Shown here one piece after another: positions 50,757 through 59,378 of a stretch of DNA of 64,000 bases. The DNA is from JBDRLU01 sp043812795 (GTDB lineage Bacteria; Chloroflexota; Dehalococcoidia; Dehalococcoidales; UBA2162). The number at the start of each line of letters is the position of its first letter. The stretch's first letter is position 1. The stretch is taken from the NCBI GenBank assembly GCA_043812795.1, contig JBDRLU010000069.1:1-64000 (forward strand). The letters are read 5' to 3'. The position numbers and the translations under genes were made by a program. The notes under the pieces were generated by a model. The model saw only the letters and a program-made list of their open reading frames with translations, was not told the DNA's origin and did no database searches.

Positions 50757-51986
50757 GTGAAAAGAATAGTTACGGCTGAAATAGTCGTTGTTATCATTAT
50801 CATGGGACTGAGCGTTCTGTCCCGTAGTATCCTCGACCCAATTATACCTCTTTACCTGACCTCAATTGGGATTGCTCCCACGGCGCTGGGCTTGATGCTG
50901 GCCGTCGCTATGGTGGGGATGGTGTTCGGTGAGACTACCGGCGGATGGATTGCCGATAGGATGGGCATAAGTATCCCGCTTGGGGTAGGTACCTTCGGTT
51001 GCGCCCCGATAGTACTTAGTTTTATCTTAACGTCCAATACATTGCTTATTTTCCTCATTTTCTTCTTATGGGGGGTCATCCGGTCGGCTATTTTCGGGCC
51101 CGGCCGCGGCTATATCGGCGGTAACGTACCTCTGACCCAGAAAGCCACCTTCATGGCGATTTTCTCCACTTCGATGGCGGCTTCCCGGAGCCTCGGTTCT
51201 TTCACCAGTGGCTTTATCGTTGATAGGTTGGGATATGACTGGAACTTTTACTTCTCTGCTTTCGCCACGTTCCTTGGTGGTGTGGCGGTAGTAATCGGGC
51301 TGAAGAAACTACGCCAAAAGAAGGTGCTACCAATCGAAATCCAGCCTCCCCCCACCCCCCGTGACGTGCCCGAAATCACCGCCTCCAATCATGTATACAA
51401 CCACTCCTTTATTCTTCAATGCACTATCGCCGCCCTTCGCTTCTTTGAAATGGGGGTGACCCATGCGTTTCTGCCTTTATTTGCTACGCAGGTCGTCGGG
51501 GTAGATGCCATAAAGGTGGGTATCCTCTTTACCGTCAGTGGCTTAGTTACCGCCGTATTGCTCATTCCAATGGGTAGGCTGGCCGACTGGAGGGGGAAGA
51601 AAGTTTTTATCATTGTTGGTCTGCTGCTCTCGGCTATTGCCATGGCCGGTATTGCCTTGGCCAGAAGCTTTCCCTGGCTCCTGGGGGCGGTCGTCTTGCA
51701 GGGTCTCAGCATGGCCATCTTCAGTCCGGCCGCCGTAGCCTTGCTGTCCGATACCGTGCCGCGCCATCGTCAGGGTACGGCCATGGGTATCTACGGTTCT
51801 GCTGAAGATGTCGGGAATATTGTCGGTTCGGCTCTGGGCGGATTTGTCTGGGTGGCCGGAGGACCGCAGTTGACTTTCCTGACCGGTACCATTGCTTCCG
51901 GTCTGGGGGCACTGATTTGCTTCACTTTTATTAAAGAAAAGGTCATCAGAAGCCAGCCGCCGTCAACCGGATTGACTAATTCCTAG
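50757..51986 (+). CDS. MFS transporter
   Basis: The 409-aa carrier has twelve predicted membrane helices and the loop 2-3 motif GGWIADRMG with a related GRLADWRGKK in the second half. This is typical of drug or sugar efflux MFS proteins. The substrate is unknown. It starts at a GTG with a weak site. TTGACA occurs at 50711-50716, but no matching -10 was found. Confidence 0.78.
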   Translation: MKRIVTAEIVVVIIIMGLSVLSRSILDPIIPLYLTSIGIAPTALGLMLAVAMVGMVFGETTGGWIADRMGISIPLGVGTFGCAPIVLSFILTSNTLLIFLIFFLWGVIRSAIFGPGRGYIGGNVPLTQKATFMAIFSTSMAASRSLGSFTSGFIVDRLGYDWNFYFSAFATFLGGVAVVIGLKKLRQKKVLPIEIQPPPTPRDVPEITASNHVYNHSFILQCTIAALRFFEMGVTHAFLPLFATQVVGVDAIKVGILFTVSGLVTAVLLIPMGRLADWRGKKVFIIVGLLLSAIAMAGIALARSFPWLLGAVVLQGLSMAIFSPAAVALLSDTVPRHRQGTAMGIYGSAEDVGNIVGSALGGFVWVAGGPQLTFLTGTIASGLGALICFTFIKEKVIRSQPPSTGLTNS

Positions 51987-52056
51987 TATCCTGTGATAGC
52001 ACCATCCGTCAGCAGCAATATGATATGATTAAATCAAGATTAATGCTTCAGAAAAA

Positions 52057-53145
52057 ATGAACCTTCAGGCTAACTGTAAAACCATGGCGATGGGTATCAT
52101 GCCCCACACTGACGTGGAGCAAGCTTTAAACCTGGCGCTCAGCCTCGATATTCCTTTCTGGCCACAATTGCCCAAGATTGACTTCGGCGAGGATATGTAC
52201 GCCCAAACATCGCGCAATTTCCCCGGCATCATGGTAGATGTCGATAATGAAAAAATCAGCTTCAGTACCGCCAGATTCGAGGAGGAGGTAGCTGATTATT
52301 CACAGAACATGGTCAAGCCGGAAACTTTTGCCCTGGATCCCAACCACTCCATCACGTACCACAGCTTCCTGTCTCGCGACCTCGGTCGCTATCCGGCTAT
52401 CCGTGGGCAGATAACCGGGCCGGTCAGTTTCGGTTTCAGAGTCACCGATGAAAGCAACCGGCCCATTATTTATAACGATGGCATCAGAGCTCTGCTCTTC
52501 GATTTCATCCAGAGAAAAACAAACTTCCAGTGCGGGCAGCTCAAAGAAAAGAACCCGAACGCCTTTGTCTGGCTCGACGAGCCGGGATTGGGCTGGGTCT
52601 TCAGCGGCCTCTCCGGCTACAGTGATATTCAGGCGAAACAGGACTACCGGGACCTCGTGGCCGGTCTGGATGGCATCAAAGCGTTACACCTCTGCGCTAA
52701 TGTCAACCTGCCTTACCTGCTAGACCTGGGGATTGGGCTTCTCTCTTTTGATGCCTATCAAATAGAACTTATGCCCAAGGGATACGCGAAAGCGGTAGCT
52801 GATTTTATTGCTAAAGGTGGTGTTATCGCGTGGGGCATCATCCCCACTGATTCGGTTCGTCTCTTACAGGAGACACCGGAAACCCTGGTTAAATTACTCT
52901 CGGATTACTGGGAAGTAATCTCGCAAAATGCTGGCCTGCCTGTCGAGCAAATTGCTTCCCAGTCCCTGCTGGCCCCGGCACGGTGTTGCCTGAGAAACAT
53001 TGGCCGGGTCGGTGCCAGCGATGATGCGAAGGCCTGTGAACGTCCTGAGCGGAAGGCCGAGGAAGAACTGGTGGAAAAGGCGTTCGATTATCTGAGTGCC
53101 GTTTCGGCCATGCTCAAAAATAAGTTTAATTTCAAGAATACATGA
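52057..53145 (+). CDS. UROD/MetE-like superfamily protein
   Basis: The 362-aa protein resembles cobalamin-independent methionine synthase and uroporphyrinogen decarboxylase barrels. Candidate zinc ligands are HLC in KALHLCANVN (about residue 211) and the cysteines in ARCCLRN near residue 310, matching the His/Cys...Cys zinc site of MetE-type methyltransferases. It lacks the N-terminal half of full MetE. It is probably a methyltransferase acting on a thiol; the donor is unknown. No ribosome-binding site precedes the ATG. Confidence 0.65.
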   Translation: MNLQANCKTMAMGIMPHTDVEQALNLALSLDIPFWPQLPKIDFGEDMYAQTSRNFPGIMVDVDNEKISFSTARFEEEVADYSQNMVKPETFALDPNHSITYHSFLSRDLGRYPAIRGQITGPVSFGFRVTDESNRPIIYNDGIRALLFDFIQRKTNFQCGQLKEKNPNAFVWLDEPGLGWVFSGLSGYSDIQAKQDYRDLVAGLDGIKALHLCANVNLPYLLDLGIGLLSFDAYQIELMPKGYAKAVADFIAKGGVIAWGIIPTDSVRLLQETPETLVKLLSDYWEVISQNAGLPVEQIASQSLLAPARCCLRNIGRVGASDDAKACERPERKAEEELVEKAFDYLSAVSAMLKNKFNFKNT

Positions 53146-53190
53146 GGCGTATTACGTCAAATTACTTCGGCGATTGGGGGAATAGGTTTT

Positions 53191-53220
53191 AAGAGAGTCC
53201 CGACACGTCGGGACTCTCTT
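53191..53220. terminator. Bidirectional intrinsic terminator
   Basis: A perfect 14-bp stem, AAGAGAGTCCCGAC with GTCGGGACTCTCTT, with a two-base loop and a following T-rich run. It lies between the MetE-like gene and the convergent tubulin-like gene. Confidence 0.85.
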
Positions 53221-53313
53221 TCTTCTTTCGGTTTCTCCTTTACAAGGCTTTGCACTGCACCTTCGGTTCGTGGTCGTAAGACCAATGAGATATACGTCGG
53301 CCGAGATAGGCGG

Positions 53314-54516
53314 CTAATCCTCCTGGCTATCTCCGTTGCTCCGAGACAAGGAGGGCACCAGTTCGGCGGCATCGGTCAACTTTCGAAGGTTCGCTTCGTT
53401 TCTCTCACTGTTGGTCTTGTTCTTTTTAATTAATCCAGGCATTTTATCATAGTATTTCCATACCTTCTCCACAAAGCTCAACCGGGACACAATAACCGTG
53501 ATCGTCAACGTAGCAGCTCCATTAGGATAGTCGCCATATCTGACGATAGCGTCAGGAACCAACTCACCCATATATTCGGAGAGGTCCTTGACCAGGTTGA
53601 CATTCATTTCTTTGGTCGGTGCTGATAACAGATAAAGTGCACTGGACGAATCTTTAGGCTCGCATTTGAGCGATAGGTTGCTGATAGCCTCATCCATGGC
53701 GTGTAAGCCTTTGTGGGTTTCAGTAATCTTGTTTCTGAAATGTTTCCGCCGCCAAAAAGGAAGCTTAATCACCGGCAATTGCGATGAGCCGTAGCCAATT
53801 GCCGTCCAGCCGCTCAAAGTCTCAATGATGTCGCCCGCATCCAGTAGCTTGGCACCGATACGTTTGACCTTTTTCTCCTCACCGGCGCAAAGCAAATCGT
53901 AGAATGGAGCGGCGACTAATTTGTTGATGGCACCGATATTATTTATGAGAGAGGCGTCCTTCTCGATGTACCGCTGGTTATCAACCAGGAACACTGCGTT
54001 CGCTACCGAGTAAGTCCCCTTGAGGCACGTGGCCGTATTATGAAACGTCCTGCCATCCGTTTTCTCTTCGTGTTCGAAGGGTAACACAAGAAGGGCGTAG
54101 ACCGGCCTGTGCTTGAAGCGGTCTTTTATTGCCTGTACCATCACCGGTACCGAACCTGAACCGGTGCCGCCGGCAGCACCGGCGATGACCATGAACGCGT
54201 CTGCCTCGTATAATTGTTCATGTGACTTTAGAGCGTCTAGAACCTTGTCGCCGTCTTCCTCAGCTATTTCGGCAGCTAATTCGTTCACCTTACCGACACC
54301 ATGACCGCTCGTCCGGCGGGCCCCGATTACGATTCTATGCTGGTAATCAGACCTTATCGCTGACAAGCCGCTCAGGTCAGCGGTGTCTGTGTTTACTGCG
54401 AAAGTGTCGATAATCACATTGATTCGACGATGAGAACAAGCCCTGGAATTCAATCGACAAAACTCGTCGGCAATCCTGCCGCCACACTGTCCAAAACCGA
54501 TAACCGCTAGTTTCAT
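53314..54516 (-). CDS. Tubulin/FtsZ superfamily GTPase, CetZ-like
   Basis: The 400-aa protein starts VIGFGQCGGRIADEF and has the tubulin signature AGAAGGTGSGSVPV near residue 110, the nucleotide-contact T4 loop. VNTDTADL and ATCLKGTYSVANAVFLVDN match the FtsZ/CetZ fold. The C-terminal half (DIIETLSGWTAIGYGSS) is also of the superfamily. It lacks the FtsZ C-terminal peptide. CetZ proteins, known from archaea, control cell shape. This bacterial relative is not an FtsZ orthologue. AGGAGG precedes the ATG. A possible 22-codon gene lies just upstream. Confidence 0.82.
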   Translation of the reverse strand: MKLAVIGFGQCGGRIADEFCRLNSRACSHRRINVIIDTFAVNTDTADLSGLSAIRSDYQHRIVIGARRTSGHGVGKVNELAAEIAEEDGDKVLDALKSHEQLYEADAFMVIAGAAGGTGSGSVPVMVQAIKDRFKHRPVYALLVLPFEHEEKTDGRTFHNTATCLKGTYSVANAVFLVDNQRYIEKDASLINNIGAINKLVAAPFYDLLCAGEEKKVKRIGAKLLDAGDIIETLSGWTAIGYGSSQLPVIKLPFWRRKHFRNKITETHKGLHAMDEAISNLSLKCEPKDSSSALYLLSAPTKEMNVNLVKDLSEYMGELVPDAIVRYGDYPNGAATLTITVIVSRLSFVEKVWKYYDKMPGLIKKNKTNSERNEANLRKLTDAAELVPSLSRSNGDSQED

Positions 54517-54567
54517 TTCTGACCTCCTTTTGAAGACTTAGTCCTTTCGTTTTATCACGGTTTGGGC

Positions 54568-54636
54568 TTAAGACTCCGGCGCCTTGCGAGAGCCCAGCCA
54601 CATTTCGCGGCTCTTATCTGGAGTCTTTGTCTGCAT
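54568..54636 (-). CDS. Possible 22-aa leader protein
   Basis: GGAGG lies six bases before an ATG that opens a 22-codon frame starting MQTKTPDKSREMWLGSRK and ending in TAA 51 bases before the tubulin-like gene. The composition is polar and basic. It could be a small protein or a regulatory leader peptide. An overlapping 8-codon frame uses the same site, so translation of this one is not certain. Confidence 0.35.
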   Translation of the reverse strand: MQTKTPDKSREMWLGSRKAPES

Positions 54637-54853
54637 CCATCACCTCCTTTTAGCTAACAACCGATAGCTAAAGACTGTAGCTTCTTGTATCTCCTCCACT
54701 GAATATCGGCCCTGTTAAGGCAGATATCCCTATATCATTATCCTGTGTTGATACTGAGATAGGAAGGCTCAAAAGGAGTAAGTCTACCAACCGAAAGGTG
54801 AATTGTTTTGAGCTAAAAGGGCAAAATATTATGATTAAAAGAGGAAAATTGCA

Positions 54854-54882
54854 TTTACAGCCCTGAAGCCCTATGATATAAT
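54854..54882 (+). promoter_or_regulatory. Promoter of rpsO-pnp
   Basis: TTTACA (54854-54859), 17 bases, then TATAAT (54877-54882). An overlapping TTGCAT/TATGAT pair with 17-base spacing sits six bases upstream. Confidence 0.65.
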
Positions 54883-54942
54883 TCGTTTATTTCAGGATAC
54901 TCCATATTTAATAGAGTAGCCCACATCAAGGAAGGTGTAATT

Positions 54943-55206
54943 TTGGATAAAGAGAAAAAGACAGAAGTCATGAGTACCTATGCCCGGCATGAAGGGGATA
55001 CTGGCTCAGCCGAGGTACAGATAGCGCTACTTACCGAAAGGATAAACCAGTTGACCGGACACATGGCGGCCAATCGTCATGACTATCATACGCGGTATGG
55101 CTTGATTAGACTGGTCGGACAGAGACGGAAATTACTGGCTTACCTCAGCCGTGAAGATGTCAGTCGGTATAACGCCCTGATTAGCCGGCTCGGACTGCGT
55201 AAGTAA
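54943..55206 (+). CDS. rpsO: 30S ribosomal protein S15
   Basis: The 87-aa protein is collinear with S15: GDTGSAEVQIALLTERINQLTGH, then NRHDYHTRYGLIRLVGQRRKLLAYL. It binds 16S rRNA in the platform. The start is a TTG six bases after AAGGTG. It precedes pnp, the common rpsO-pnp arrangement. Confidence 0.95.
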   Translation: MDKEKKTEVMSTYARHEGDTGSAEVQIALLTERINQLTGHMAANRHDYHTRYGLIRLVGQRRKLLAYLSREDVSRYNALISRLGLRK

Positions 55207-55229
55207 GAACGGAAGAGGTGAAATAACTA

Positions 55230-57428
55230 TTGCCTAATATTCAAACTTTTCAACATGAAATAGGCGGCCGGCAACTTATTATCGAGACAGGTAGGTTTGC
55301 CGAACAGGCGGATGCCGCAGTCACTGTCCGCTACGGGGATACCCTCGTTCTGGTCACTCTCGGTATCGGTAAAGAGCCACGCGAAGGCGTGGACTTTCTC
55401 CCACTAACTATAGATTATGAAGAAAGGCTCTATGCCGCCGGCAAGATTCCAGGCGGCTTCATCCGACGGGAAGGCCGTCCGAGCCAGGAGGCAACCCTGG
55501 CCAGCCGGCTGACCGACCGGCCTTTGCGTCCGTTACTACCCAAGCAGTGGCGCCGTGAAATACAGATTATTATCACGGTGCTTTCCGCCGACCAGGAGAA
55601 CGATGCGGACTTGCTAGCCGTTATCGGCAGTTCGGCGGCCCTAGCGATGTCAGAAATACCATTCGGCGGTCCGGTAGGCACCGTCCGTGTCGGCTATGTC
55701 GACGACCAGTTAATACTGAATCCTACCTTACACCAGCTTGGCGATAGCCAGCTTGACCTGGTTGTCGCCAGCACCCGGGATAAAGTCGTTATGCTTGAAG
55801 CCGGGGCGGAAGAAGTAAGTGAGGAGATTATTTTCAAGGCAATCCAGTTCGGTCACGAGGCCAATAAGGCTATCATCGAACTGCAGGAGCAGCTTCAGCA
55901 GGCCTGCGGCAAAGCCAAAGCCGAGGTCCCGGTCAGCCAGATTAATCCGGAAGTGACGAGCGCCGTCTCGCCCCTCATTGATGAGAAACTGGCATCAGCG
56001 GTGAGCTTATCTAACAAGGCACAGCGCGACGAAAAGCTCACCGAACTCCAGAATGAGCTCATCGAGCGTTTCGGGGAATCACTACCGGCCAAAGACATAC
56101 TGTCTGTCCTCGACATGAGAATCAAGGCTGAGATAAGGAACAGTATTCTGGACAAGGGACAGCGGGTCAGCGGCCGGAAACTGGACGAGATACGCCCGTT
56201 GAGTTGCGAGGTCCGTTTGTTGCCGCGAACTCACGGTTCGGGCCTGTTTACCCGCGGGCAGACTCAGGTACTGACCATTACCACCCTGGGTTCGATGCGG
56301 GAAGTACAGCAGCTCGACGGCCTTGGCATCGAGGAGACCAAACGGTTTATGCATCATTACAATATGCCGCCGTTTTCCACCGGTGAAGTAAAACGTATCG
56401 GTACCCCCGGGCGCCGCGAAATCGGGCACGGGGCACTGGTCGAGCGTTCTCTTGAGCCGGTATTACCCGAAGAGAAGGCATTCCCCTATACGATTCGTCT
56501 TGTCTCCGAAGTACTTAGCTCAAGTGGGAGTACTTCGATGGCGAGCGTCTGCGCCAGCAGCTTGTCTTTGATGGATGCCGGCGTGCCGATAACCTCTCCA
56601 GTCGCCGGGATAGCTATGGGACTCGTTACCGATGACGCCGGCAGATACACTGTGCTGACGGACATTGAGGGTATCGAAGACAACTATGGGGACATGGACT
56701 TTAAGGTGGCCGGTACCCGTGATGGTGTCACCGGGGTCCAGATGGATACTAAAATCAAGGGCCTGACCATGGAAATCGTCGAAAAAACACTGGCTCAGGC
56801 CAGAGAAGCTCGCCTCTTTATCCTGGATGTCATGCAACAAACAATCAGCGGCAGCCGCACCGAACTCAGCCAATATGCCCCCCGAATGTACCGGATAACC
56901 ATCCCGCAGGAAAAAATCGGCGCGGTTATCGGCCCCGGCGGCAAGACAATTCGGTCGATAATCGAGGAGACAAAAACGACTATTGATATCGAAGATGATG
57001 GTACCGTTCTGGTTGGTTCCACGGATGAGACGGCTGCCCGCCGTGCCATCGGCATTATCGAGAATATGACTAAAGAGGTGGAAGTCGGTGCCATCTATAC
57101 CGGGAAAGTAACCCGCCTTTTTAATTTCGGGGCTATGGTCGAGATTTTGCCGGGGAAAGAAGGCCTGGTTCATATCAGCGAGCTGGCCGACTATCACGTC
57201 GCCAGTGTCGAAGACGTTGTCGATGTCGGCGATGAGGTTATGGTTAAGGTAATCAACATTGATAACCAGGGAAGAATAAACCTGTCGCGGCGAGCGGTGC
57301 TGGGCAAAGGGTCCGAATCAACAGCCGAGAGAAGTGCCGCACCGGAGCGTTCGCCACATGGTGGCCGGCCGCAGCGTGACGAACGCGAACATAATTCACG
57401 TCCCTACCATGACCGCCGGCCCCGGTAA
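55230..57428 (+). CDS. pnp: Polyribonucleotide nucleotidyltransferase (PNPase)
   Basis: The 732-aa 3'-5' phosphorolytic exoribonuclease has two RNase PH domains (YAAGKIPGGFIRREGRPS; LPRTHGSGLFTRGQTQ), a KH domain (IGAVIGPGGKTIRSI) and an S1 domain (GAIYTGKVTRLFNFGAMVEILPG). A charged tail follows. The start is TTG with GAGGTG upstream. Together with RNase Y (30135) it gives the core of an mRNA decay machine. Confidence 0.96.
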   Translation: MPNIQTFQHEIGGRQLIIETGRFAEQADAAVTVRYGDTLVLVTLGIGKEPREGVDFLPLTIDYEERLYAAGKIPGGFIRREGRPSQEATLASRLTDRPLRPLLPKQWRREIQIIITVLSADQENDADLLAVIGSSAALAMSEIPFGGPVGTVRVGYVDDQLILNPTLHQLGDSQLDLVVASTRDKVVMLEAGAEEVSEEIIFKAIQFGHEANKAIIELQEQLQQACGKAKAEVPVSQINPEVTSAVSPLIDEKLASAVSLSNKAQRDEKLTELQNELIERFGESLPAKDILSVLDMRIKAEIRNSILDKGQRVSGRKLDEIRPLSCEVRLLPRTHGSGLFTRGQTQVLTITTLGSMREVQQLDGLGIEETKRFMHHYNMPPFSTGEVKRIGTPGRREIGHGALVERSLEPVLPEEKAFPYTIRLVSEVLSSSGSTSMASVCASSLSLMDAGVPITSPVAGIAMGLVTDDAGRYTVLTDIEGIEDNYGDMDFKVAGTRDGVTGVQMDTKIKGLTMEIVEKTLAQAREARLFILDVMQQTISGSRTELSQYAPRMYRITIPQEKIGAVIGPGGKTIRSIIEETKTTIDIEDDGTVLVGSTDETAARRAIGIIENMTKEVEVGAIYTGKVTRLFNFGAMVEILPGKEGLVHISELADYHVASVEDVVDVGDEVMVKVINIDNQGRINLSRRAVLGKGSESTAERSAAPERSPHGGRPQRDEREHNSRPYHDRRPR

Positions 57429-57500
57429 AGGATGACCAAAAGAACAGAATACGGGGGAAATTATATCCGGATTTCCCAATAGACTTTCAGGAGTCGGGTA

Positions 57501-58295
57501 GTGCCGCCAATAAACGTAGTCATCAACGGAGCACTCGGTAAGATGGGACGGGAAATGACCAATGCCCTCTGCCGTGAGCCAGAAATAAAAATAGTGGGTG
57601 CCGTCGAGCTAAAAGCTACTGAAGACTCCTTGCCCTTACCCGATGGGTCGGGTAAAGTCCCTCTCTCGGCTGATTTGGAAGCCGTACTAGCTTTGTGCCA
57701 GGCTGATGTACTGGTTGATTTTTCGGTGGCTAAGGCAACGATGCCGGCGGCCCGCATCGCCGCCAAACACCAGGTCAATCTGGTCATCGGGACGACCGGT
57801 CTGACCAGCGATGATATCGACGAGATTGGGCGATTAGCCACCACCAATAAGATTGGCGCGGTCGTGGCGCCGAACTTTGCCCTGGGGGCTATTTTGATGA
57901 TGCACCTGGCTAAAATAGCCGCCAAATATCTGGATTATGCTGAAATTATTGAGCTCCATCACCACCTGAAAGCCGATGCACCTTCAGGTACGGCTATCGC
58001 CACAGCGAAGGCCATGTCCCAATCTAAAGGTAAGCCATTTTCCGAGCCGCCGAGCAATGCCCAGGCTTTTCCCAGTCGTGGTGATTGCGTGGAGGGTATT
58101 ACCATTCATAGCGTGCGTCTGCCCGGTTTGATGGCCCACCAGGAGGTAATCTTGGGAACGCTCGGTCAGACCCTGAGCATACGGCATGACACCATAAACC
58201 GGGAATGTTACGTGCCGGGAGTCTTACTTGCCATCAAGGAAGTGATGAAACACCAGGGGCTAATCTTTGGCCTGGATGCTCTACTCGGTTTGTAG
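57501..58295 (+). CDS. dapB: 4-hydroxy-tetrahydrodipicolinate reductase
   Basis: The 264-aa enzyme has NGALGKMGRE, the nucleotide-binding start, the VDFS motif, GTTGL and the catalytic ELHHHLKADAPSGTA. It reduces hydroxytetrahydrodipicolinate in lysine and meso-diaminopimelate synthesis. The GTG start has GGAG seven bases upstream. It heads a dapB-asd-dapA set. Confidence 0.95.
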   Translation: MPPINVVINGALGKMGREMTNALCREPEIKIVGAVELKATEDSLPLPDGSGKVPLSADLEAVLALCQADVLVDFSVAKATMPAARIAAKHQVNLVIGTTGLTSDDIDEIGRLATTNKIGAVVAPNFALGAILMMHLAKIAAKYLDYAEIIELHHHLKADAPSGTAIATAKAMSQSKGKPFSEPPSNAQAFPSRGDCVEGITIHSVRLPGLMAHQEVILGTLGQTLSIRHDTINRECYVPGVLLAIKEVMKHQGLIFGLDALLGL

Positions 58296-58304
58296 GAGGT
58301 GGTG

Positions 58305-59378
58305 ATGAAAGGCTATCGAGTAGCCATAGTTGGTGCTACCAGCCTGGTCGGACAGGAGCTTATCAAAGTCCTTGAGCAGCGTAACTTTCCGGTGGAGTCA
58401 ATTAGCCTGCTGGCGTCGGACCGTTCCGCAGGCAGGAAGATGTTTGTCGCCCACCAGGAAACGGAAGTCAAAGAGACCACTCCGGAGTCTTTTCGCGAAA
58501 TAGACCTCGCCTTTTTCTCGGCCGGAGCCGAAACGAGCCGGTATTTTTCACCAATCGCCGCTCAATCAGGAGCCGTGGTCATTGATACCAGCCCTGTTTT
58601 TAGAGCGGAGCCAACTATACCGCTGGTCGTCCCCGAGGTGAACCCGGAAGACATGAAGGAGCATAAGGGGATTGTGGCCAGTCCTAATTGCCTCAGTATC
58701 CAGATGGCCATGGCGTTATACCCGTTGCATAAAGTCAACCCTGTGGGGCACGTTGTTGTCTCGACTTATCAATCGGTCTCGAGCACGGGGGTGGCCGCTG
58801 TGGAGGAACTCACCAACCAGGCCAAGCTGGTGCTGGAAGGGCAGAATGTCAACCCGCACGTTTACCCCCACCAGATAGCCTTTAATTTGCTGCCCGAAAT
58901 AGATGTTTTCCTGGATAATGGCTACACTAAAGAAGAGTGGAAAGTAACCGAGGAAACCAAAAAGATAATGCATGCCAGCGACATGTCTATTTCGGCGACT
59001 TGCGTGCGGGTGCCGGTGTTCGTTGGTCACAGTGAGGCGATACACGTCGAGTTCACTCATCCGATGACTAGAGAAGATGCCCGGCGTATTCTCGCCCAGG
59101 CGCCCGGGGTTAAAGTGCTGGATGACCCGGTGGTTAGTCTCTATCCCCAGCCTTGGTCAGCCACCGGTACCGACGAAGTCTTCGTCGGTCGTATTCGCCA
59201 GGATGCTTCTCACCCGCGCGGTCTGGCGATGTGGATTGTGACGGATAACATGCGTAAGGGAAGCGCCCTGAACGTAGTGCAAATCGCTGAAGAAATGGCC
59301 AAAAGAGATTGGCTTCATGGGAGAGGGAAAAATGAAAAAAATAGGACGACTGCTGACCGCCATGATAACCCCCTTTGA
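58305..59378 (+). CDS. asd: Aspartate-semialdehyde dehydrogenase
   Basis: The 357-aa enzyme has the NADP motif GATSLVGQELIKVL and the catalytic cysteine in SPNCLSIQ, with a histidine in VGHSEAIHVEF. It supplies aspartate semialdehyde for DapA. GGAGG lies five bases before the ATG at 58305. The reading frame runs 47 bases into dapA, adding about 25 polar residues beyond the usual end near AEEMAKRDW. Confidence 0.94.
   Translation: MKGYRVAIVGATSLVGQELIKVLEQRNFPVESISLLASDRSAGRKMFVAHQETEVKETTPESFREIDLAFFSAGAETSRYFSPIAAQSGAVVIDTSPVFRAEPTIPLVVPEVNPEDMKEHKGIVASPNCLSIQMAMALYPLHKVNPVGHVVVSTYQSVSSTGVAAVEELTNQAKLVLEGQNVNPHVYPHQIAFNLLPEIDVFLDNGYTKEEWKVTEETKKIMHASDMSISATCVRVPVFVGHSEAIHVEFTHPMTREDARRILAQAPGVKVLDDPVVSLYPQPWSATGTDEVFVGRIRQDASHPRGLAMWIVTDNMRKGSALNVVQIAEEMAKRDWLHGRGKNEKNRTTADRHDNPL

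Larger units (their letters stand above)
54517..54942. other. Divergent region between the tubulin-like gene and rpsO
   Basis: It holds the small frame at 54568-54636 and the rpsO promoter at 54854-54882. I saw no clear minus-strand promoter for the tubulin-like gene. The part around 54700-54840 is AT-rich and otherwise unremarkable. Confidence 0.55.

Noticed and set aside
53314..54516. Calling the tubulin-like protein FtsZ
   Set aside because: It lacks the FtsZ C-terminal peptide, and its start and loop sequences resemble CetZ; gene neighbours are not division genes.
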